Of a stretch of 64,000 nucleotides of DNA, positions 58,445 to 64,000 are shown one piece after another (the stretch's first letter is position 1; each line of letters opens with the position of its first letter). The stretch is from Psilocybe azurescens. Lineage: Eukaryota; Basidiomycota; Agaricomycetes; Agaricales; Agrocybaceae. The notes beneath the pieces were generated by a model. That model had not been told where the DNA came from. It did not search any database and saw only the letters and a list, made by a program, of their open reading frames with translations. The position numbers and the translations under genes are program-made. The stretch covers positions 310,001 through 374,000 of the forward strand of contig JAJIRX010000032.1 in NCBI GenBank assembly GCA_023853785.1, read 5' to 3'.

Positions 58445-59414
58445 TTACGCTTGTCCGTTTGACGGTGGATGCAGTTTTTTAAACTGAGCCAACATATCAA
58501 CGCTAATCATTTTAAGACCCCACCGGTCTGCGAATGCGCGACAGTCATCGCGTCTGGCCATCGTTCCTTGCGCATCATCATTCACGAGTTCACAGAGCAC
58601 GCCTGCGGGTGGTTGGCCTGTTAGAAGACACAGATCCACACCGCTCTCCGTGTGTCCTTTACGTGTCAGAACGCCACCTTCTCGTGCACGAAGGGGTACC
58701 ATGTGCCCCGGTCGGCTGAAGTCACTGGGAAGCGAAGCGGGGGACGCAAGGGCGCGGGCTGTTAGGCTGCGATCATGCGCGGAGATGCCGGTGGTAGTAC
58801 CTGGAAAAAGAGTGGATAAGATTAGATGGGTATGAGAGACAAACGTTCCGAGATTTCTCACCGTGCTTGTAGTCGACAGTCACTGTGTAGGCCGTTCGAT
58901 GTCGGTCTTGATTGTCTGGTACCATCATTGGAATCTCGAGGGCCTCTAGCCGCTCTGCAGGGAGAGATATGCAGATGTAACCACTACAAAAAGGAAAGAG
59001 AATGGGAATTAATTTCACGTGTCAGCGGAACTTGGTAATGCAAAGTTTGTAGACGCCGAGTTAAAGGGCTCCGAGTGGCAAGCGGTTTGGCAGATGAACG
59101 CGTACAGACCTTGTGTGTTTGATCATCCAAGCCATTTTCTCTGTGGTGCATTGTGAGCCAGATATGATGAGATCCCCCTCGTTCTCCCGATTCTCGTCGT
59201 CCATTACGACAAGGAATTCACCTGCGGCGAAAGAAGCGAGTGCCGACTCCATGGTGTCAAATGCGAAAGATGTACGTTTGGGAGCATTGAGGACCTCTGT
59301 GGGGCGCCATGGCTGAGATGACTTGTGAATAGGGTTTGTTGGGATAGATTTATGGTGCCCAGGAGATACAGCGACGGGGGCCATTGGGGTACTGGTTAGA
59401 TGAGAGAGATGCAT
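58445..59414 (-). CDS. RIB3: 3,4-dihydroxy-2-butanone-4-phosphate synthase (riboflavin synthesis)
   Basis: RIB3 converts ribulose 5-phosphate to 3,4-dihydroxy-2-butanone 4-phosphate and formate for lumazine formation in riboflavin synthesis. The family signatures are all present: [20 protein letters not shown] (Mg2+ and substrate acids), [67 protein letters not shown] and [20 protein letters not shown]. It ends PSNGQA at TGA 58445-58447. The start is ATG 59414 or the in-frame MAPVAVSP 30 bp later; the leader has no clear targeting signal. Two introns. Monofunctional, not fused to GTP cyclohydrolase II as in many bacteria. It faces MIR1 across 424 bp. Confidence 0.95.
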
Positions 59415-59838
59415 TTCTTGGTGGGAGCTTTATAAGATTCCGGGGTGATCTTGTAAATTCCGTGACACAGCTGCAAGGAGACTTGATAAGCCGAGACTTT
59501 TGCATGACACAACTTTCCAGGAGATATTGATTTGCCTGCACAACGGCCGATGCTCTTAGTTCCTCTCTACAAGGAATAGTCTCTTTACGTATTTATAAGT
59601 TTCCGAGTCTGTGTAGAACACATAAGAAAGTCAGAAAATATGAGTAAGTCCGTTCGGGCCGGCAGGAGTCGTGCGCAATCTCATTGGCTCGGTATAACGC
59701 GGAAAGAGCCGGCTTCAGCCCAAGTTTTCGCGAATCAATGCTGGCAGTAACAAATCCTTTCCCTTCCTTCCTCCATCCTCAAGGACAGGCTCCATCCCTT
59801 AGACTTTCTTAGACTTGTCTATCGGTCTCTTTTATACC
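59415..59838. promoter_or_regulatory. RIB3/MIR1 divergent promoter region
   Basis: A reverse CCAAT word is at about 59691-59695. The last part contains a block repeated before the second carrier gene (see 59801-59824). Confidence 0.4.
59801..59824 (+). repeat. 5' leader block shared by the two carrier genes, copy 1
   Basis: This 24-nt block, 14 nt before the MIR1 ATG, matches 61585-61608, 12 nt before the second ATG, at 23 of 24 bases. It is either left over from the tandem duplication or a conserved leader element. Confidence 0.7.
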
Positions 59839-60942
59839 ATGTCTGCAGTTAAATGGGATGCTAGGTGATTACTTTCGAATTATACAGTCCTTGTCTGTTT
59901 TAACCAGAGTTCACCTCAGAAACCTCGGGCCTGTGCCCCACGACCTTTCTTATTACTCCAAGTGTATGCTTGGTGGTGTTCTCGCCTGTGGCTTCACACA
60001 TGCTGGTATCACCCCTCTCGATGTTGCTAAGTGCAACATGCAGGTCATTAGTCCGCGTAGTCTAGTCCATATCCCTTTTTTCCTGATACACTTTTCAATA
60101 GGTCAACCCCCAAAAGTACAACGGTCTCGTTCCCTCTCTCAAGACTCTCGTCGCCGAGGAAGGTTCGAAGGGAATTTGGAAGGGCTTCGGACCCACTTTC
60201 GTCGGTTATTCCCTCCAGGGAATGTTCAAGTACGGTCTCTATGAAGTTTTTAAGGATACATACATGAACTTGGCTGGCGAAGAGCTCTCCAACAAGTACA
60301 AGCCTCTTATCTGGCTCGCCGGTTCCGCCTCTGCTGAAGTCTTCGCCGATATCGCTCTCTGCCCTCTCGAGATGGCCAAAGTCAAGATCCAAACTAGCCC
60401 TACTGGTACTTTCCCTACTGCTTTCGGTGCCGCTATGAAGGAAATGCAACGCACCAAACTTGAGACCCGCTTCCCCTTCGGTTCGCTCGTCCCTCTCTGG
60501 TCTCGTCAAGTAAGTGTTTTCTAGTTAGTGTTCAACATAATTTTTGATCACATTGTATTCGTCCTAGATCCCCTACACCATGGCCAAGTTCTTCTTCTTC
60601 GAGAAAATTGTCCAGCTATTCTACACCCACGTCTTCACCGAGCCCAAAGATACTTATAGCAAGGGTACTCAACTCGGTGTCACATTCGCTTCCGGTTACC
60701 TCGCCGGTGTTGTTTGCGCCATCGTCTCGCACCCTGCCGACTCGCTTGTCTCTCAACTCGGAAAGACCAGCAACAAGGGCAAATCTGTCGGACAGATCGT
60801 TGGTGAGGTTGGCTTCGTTGGTCTCGCTACCAAGGGTCTCGGCACACGTGTTATCATGATTGGTACCCTCACTGGCTTCCAATGGTGGATCTACGATTCA
60901 TTCAAGGCCGCCATGGGCTTGGGTACCACCGGTGGAAAGTAA
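59839..60942 (+). CDS. MIR1: Mitochondrial phosphate carrier (Mir1/SLC25A3-like), copy 1
   Basis: This inner-membrane carrier brings phosphate into mitochondria for ATP synthesis. The first exon is MSAVKWDAR, then NLGPVPHDLSYYSKCMLGG, LACGFTHAGITPLDVAKCNM and, after an intron, VNPQKYNGLVPSLKTLVAEE. The three carrier signatures are PLDVAKCNMQ, CPLEMAKVKIQT and HPADSLVSQLG. It continues GYSLQGMFKYGLYEVFKDTY, LWSRQIPYTMAKFFFFEKIV and ends TGFQWWIYDSFKAAMGLGTT, TAA 60940-60942. Full length, about 310 residues, with three introns after WDAR, NMQ and SRQ. The reading frame is clean. Phosphate-carrier marks include THxGITPLDVAKCNMQ. A near-identical copy follows 0.7 kb downstream. Confidence 0.96.
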
Positions 60943-61620
60943 ATGGATGACTGCAGTATAACCCTATTTTTATGTGTGTATCTATTTTGCGATGTCTTTT
61001 TTTATACTCATTTGTTGGAACAGTGCGAGCAGTTTGGACGGCGACACCCTAGATAAATGCGTTATCGTGATGAAAGGACTTTAGACTTATTGCCTTCTGT
61101 TAACGTCACGTTTATCTTATCATCTCTATATAGAACGGGCATGTGCTCTACGATATCCTCAATCTCATAATCGTTCGAAAATTTGTCTGAGCTGAGTGAT
61201 CACTATTCCTTTAGTATTTGTAGCAGTGTTAGATGAGGTACGCCATGCGGAAGACCGACGTTTTCTTTCATGTTCTCAATCTCAATCGCCGTATACAGCC
61301 GTAAAACGCCTATCTAAGTACTTAATATTGCTAGGCATCCTTTACGCGTGACCGTGTCGTTCTCTCTGTGTCCACGACAGGACCAGTGCTATTTTGCAAA
61401 GCTCATTAGTAAGCGCCTCCGAACCAACTCCGAACTTAAACCTCGCTTTGTCCGTCTGGCATCCATCCTTCTTACTTACCTACAGCTGGCATCATCCTGA
61501 TCCTGCATAAGAATCAGAGGATCTCGTCAACAAAGAGCTTCTCTCCTACACTTGCATCTGCAATTTCTGTTGCAACCATCTCATAGACTTTCTTAGATTT
61601 GTCTATCGACCTAGATACTC
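60943..61620. promoter_or_regulatory. Spacer between the two phosphate-carrier genes
   Basis: About 680 bp that should hold the terminator of copy 1 and the promoter of copy 2. The final 36 bp resemble the leader of copy 1; the rest shows no clear similarity by eye. Confidence 0.4.
61585..61608 (+). repeat. 5' leader block shared by the two carrier genes, copy 2
   Basis: Counterpart of 59801-59824, differing at one base (T for C), and ending 12 nt before the ATG. Confidence 0.7.
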
Positions 61621-62723
61621 ATGTCTATCACTAAGTGGGATGCTAGGTGAATGCAGTTTGGTTCTCCTTTCCGCCCGTTTAATCCCAACTCTTACTTCAG
61701 AACTGCTGGCCCCGTGCCTCATGATGGCTCTTACTATGCAAAAGCTTTGCTAGGAGGCGCCCTCGCCTGTGGTATTACACACGCAGGTATCACTCCGCTC
61801 GATGTTGCCAAATGTAACATGCAGGTAAATTGCCGAATTCATTTGATTAATCCGTTTTTGTCGTATACAATGGGCTGCGATAGGTGGACCCCAAAAATAC
61901 AACGGTCTTGTACCCTCACTCAGGACCCTCGTCGCCGAGGAAGGTTCGAAAGGTGTTTTGAAGGGTTTTGGGCCCACTTTGGTCGGGTATTCCCTCCAAG
62001 GAATGTTCAAATACGGTCTCTATGAATTCTTCAAGGATTATTACATGAATCTGGCTGGAGAAGAGCTCACCAACAAGTATAAACCCGCTATCTGGTTGGT
62101 TGGTTCCGCCTCTGCTGAAGTCTTTGCCGATATCGCTCTCTGCCCTCTCGAGATGGCCAAGGTCAAGATCCAGACCAGCCCTACGGGTACCTTCCCCACG
62201 TCCTTTGGTGCCGCTATGAAGGAAATGCAACGCACCAAGCTTGAGACCCGCTTCCCCTTTGGTTCTCTTGTCCCTCTTTGGTCCCGTCAAGTTAGCAATT
62301 TTTCTGATTGACACCAAGGTTGTTATTGTCTTATATCTGTCATCTATAGATTCCCTACACCATGGCCAAGTTCTTCTTTTTGAGAAGATCGTCCAACTTT
62401 TCTATACCCATGTCTTCACCGAGCCTAAAGAATCCTATAACAAGGGCACCCAGCTCGGTATCACATTCACATCTGGTTACCTCGCTGGTGTTGTGTGTGC
62501 TATCGTCTCCCACCCTGCAGATTCCCTCGTCTCTCAGCTCGGAAAGGCTAGCAACAAGGGCAAATCCTTAGGACAGATTGCTGGCGAAGTCGGATTCGTC
62601 AGTCTTGCTACCAAGGGCCTTGGTACTCGTGTGCTCATGATCGGTGCCCTCACTGGCTTCCAATGGTGGATCTATGATTCGTTCAAGGCCTCCATGGGTA
62701 TGGGTACCACTGGAGGAAAGTAA
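61621..62723 (+). CDS. MIR1: Mitochondrial phosphate carrier, copy 2 (two one-base frame breaks)
   Basis: This is a tandem paralog of the gene at 59839 with the same three intron positions: MSITKWDAR, TAGPVPHDGSYYAKALLGG, ITHAGITPLDVAKCNMQ, then YNGLVPSLRTLVAEEGSKGV, CPLEMAKVKIQTSPTGTFPT, GTQLGITFTSGYLAGVVCAI, HPADSLVSQLG and DSFKASMGMGTTGGK (TAA 62721-62723). All signatures are kept. The C run 61889-61892 and the T run 62377-62381 are each one base shorter than copy 1 needs at the same place, which breaks the frame after NMQVDP and in KFFFFEKIV. Since all else is well conserved and most changes are silent or conservative, sequence error is likelier than decay, but a recent pseudogene is possible. 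Confidence 0.9.
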
Positions 62724-64000
62724 ATGATCAAGAATGCAATGATCATCCCTATTTAATACCGTGAGTTTTTCTCTTTCGGTTCATTTTCTTAGTAGATCCT
62801 TGGCTCATATACTGATAGGTTAACGCTTTGTAAAATACCGTTTCGCTATGCTTTATTTCTAAAACAGACATTACTCGAGTATAGATTACCTATTTATCTT
62901 GCCCCCTCACACTTACCCCCCCTTCTCGCCAAAATCCCAGTAATCCCTCCTACGCCCGTTCCGCCACTCAGTCGATAAGGAGTACATATACCGCGCGTGT
63001 TTAAAGCTCCAGGGGAAACTAATAGCTTGCTTTGATACCGAATTATTTAATGCAGGTTCATTATGTTTTGAGACAAACGCTGTCAAGTAGCGGTGCGTAG
63101 AACTTTATCCACAACCACCACCAACCCAGCTTTTACTTCACATATTCGGCTACATACTCTAGCAATCTCACTTAACGCCCATGCTATCGCAATCTCGTTC
63201 ATCAACGCCGAAATTTGACGCAAAGCGTCGGCGGCGGCGGCCAAGATCAAAGACGTTAACGTAAAGCCGAAACCGACGTTTACCTTGCCATTCGAATTAT
63301 GGTCGCTCATGGTTTGTGCGGCATGGCTCTAAGTTGCTCGACCCGTCCTTTACCGTTCGCTCACATTACGGAATGATAGCCCCCATCTTCAGCATCAGAT
63401 GAAGACTGCCAGACAATACGCCGTTGTCCGTCGTCTGACATTGTTTTCCTCGTTCTGGACACTGAGAGAGCATGCTGTTCACTGAAAAATATGGATTGAT
63501 TTGTGCACTTTGTCGTGGTTTACAAACTTGCAGGCGTTGACCCTTATTGGCAGCTCTTTCACCTTACCGGTAGATCAGCTCAAGTTTACTTGCATTTTGC
63601 GGTACACAGCACCTCGTGCTCACAACTTTCAGGTTATTATTCCTTTGAACCCACGTGTTTCCCTAGTTCTTTTTCCCAAATTCGCGGTTTGGAGAGTTTC
63701 CAGTGGTCGACATATACTGGTACGCCCATTTGTTCGACGTTCAATGCCCTTCACTTATACCTTATTATGTGTGAACTGAAGATTCACTGCTGGATGTTCC
63801 AGCCATTTATTTGTTATCAAGTTAGGCGCAGACACTAACCACTATTTCTTTCGCCAATGTTCATATTCCATAAAGAATCCGTCTAGTTGTGGGGAGATAA
63901 CTGAACCAAGTTTCTGTCAATGCAATTTCTGCGTCTGGTGTCGCTCTCTTCCAAGGGAGTCTCGCTGACTTGGGTACATAGTATCTTTTGTCGTCGATCT
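62724..64000. other. Last 1.3 kb, no supported gene
   Basis: A minus-strand frame at 63083-63310 (MSDHNSNGKVNVGFGFTL) is Ala-rich and helical but has no known match. Two overlapping plus-strand frames at 63501-63838 look like chance. I call nothing here. Confidence 0.35.

Noticed and set aside
61621..62723. Programmed ribosomal frameshifting in carrier copy 2
   Set aside because: Two separate shifts at plain homopolymers without a slippery heptamer plus structure, and the same signature elsewhere in the window, point to sequence error or decay.
62940..63838. Open frames 63083-63310 (minus) and 63501-63838 (plus)
   Set aside because: No recognised motif, low-complexity Ala-rich or Cys/His-scattered content, and no splice evidence by eye.

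Overview
The window is nuclear DNA of a filamentous basidiomycete, most likely an Agaricomycete (mushroom-forming fungus). Evidence: genes are dense, on both strands, and cut by many introns of about 45-70 nt with GT-AG ends. There is an AA9 lytic polysaccharide monooxygenase. A MAPK adaptor has the basidiomycete-type SAM-RA-SH3-SH3 layout (Ustilago Ubc2 / Cryptococcus Ste50). Several proteins belong to families I know only from mushrooms. I see no CRISPR array, no recognisable transposon and no bacterial operon.

Layout. 0-6 kb: 3' end of a CLC chloride channel, a DUF2408 protein (minus), then two tandem tropomyosin-type coiled-coil genes. 6-13.8 kb: MsrB, a class II eIF4E, the inositol-phosphorylceramide synthase subunit Kei1, a PQ-loop membrane protein, a TMEM14 protein and the AA9 enzyme. 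14.7-18.3 kb: the ribosome-biogenesis WD40 protein Ipi3 and a DnaJ protein. 19.6-24.4 kb: a tandem pair of Ste50/Ubc2 adaptors, one full length and one without SH3 domains. 24.7-33.8 kb: a disordered protein with clathrin-adaptor-like Phe/acidic motifs, a small membrane protein and an arrestin-like trafficking adaptor in a GC-rich block. 33.8-36.5 kb: little that can be called. 36.5-45 kb: BRAP2/Etp1, a CoA-type Nudix hydrolase, Vma12, an ataxin-10-like protein and Leo1. 46-49.6 kb: two poorly known fungal genes. 51.3-55.8 kb: kinetochore protein Nnf1, head-to-head with the Tul1/Dsc1 membrane RING ligase, then an intron-containing tRNA-Asp. 56-63 kb: a possible small mitochondrial protein, phosphatidylserine decarboxylase, RIB3 and two tandem mitochondrial phosphate carriers.

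Most genes are housekeeping and do not form a pathway cluster. Recurring structural themes are three tandem paralog pairs (tropomyosin, Ste50/Ubc2, phosphate carrier) and many close head-to-head pairs that share short intergenic promoters. Several otherwise good genes are broken by single-base frame changes, nearly all at homopolymer runs. I read these mainly as sequence or assembly errors; the tandem phosphate-carrier copy gives the cleanest test.

I found no convincing undescribed multi-gene system. The best leads are the SH3-less Ste50 paralog, the diverged tropomyosin paralog and a few unassigned fungal proteins. Exon limits were worked out by eye; gene ends are more reliable than internal splice sites.
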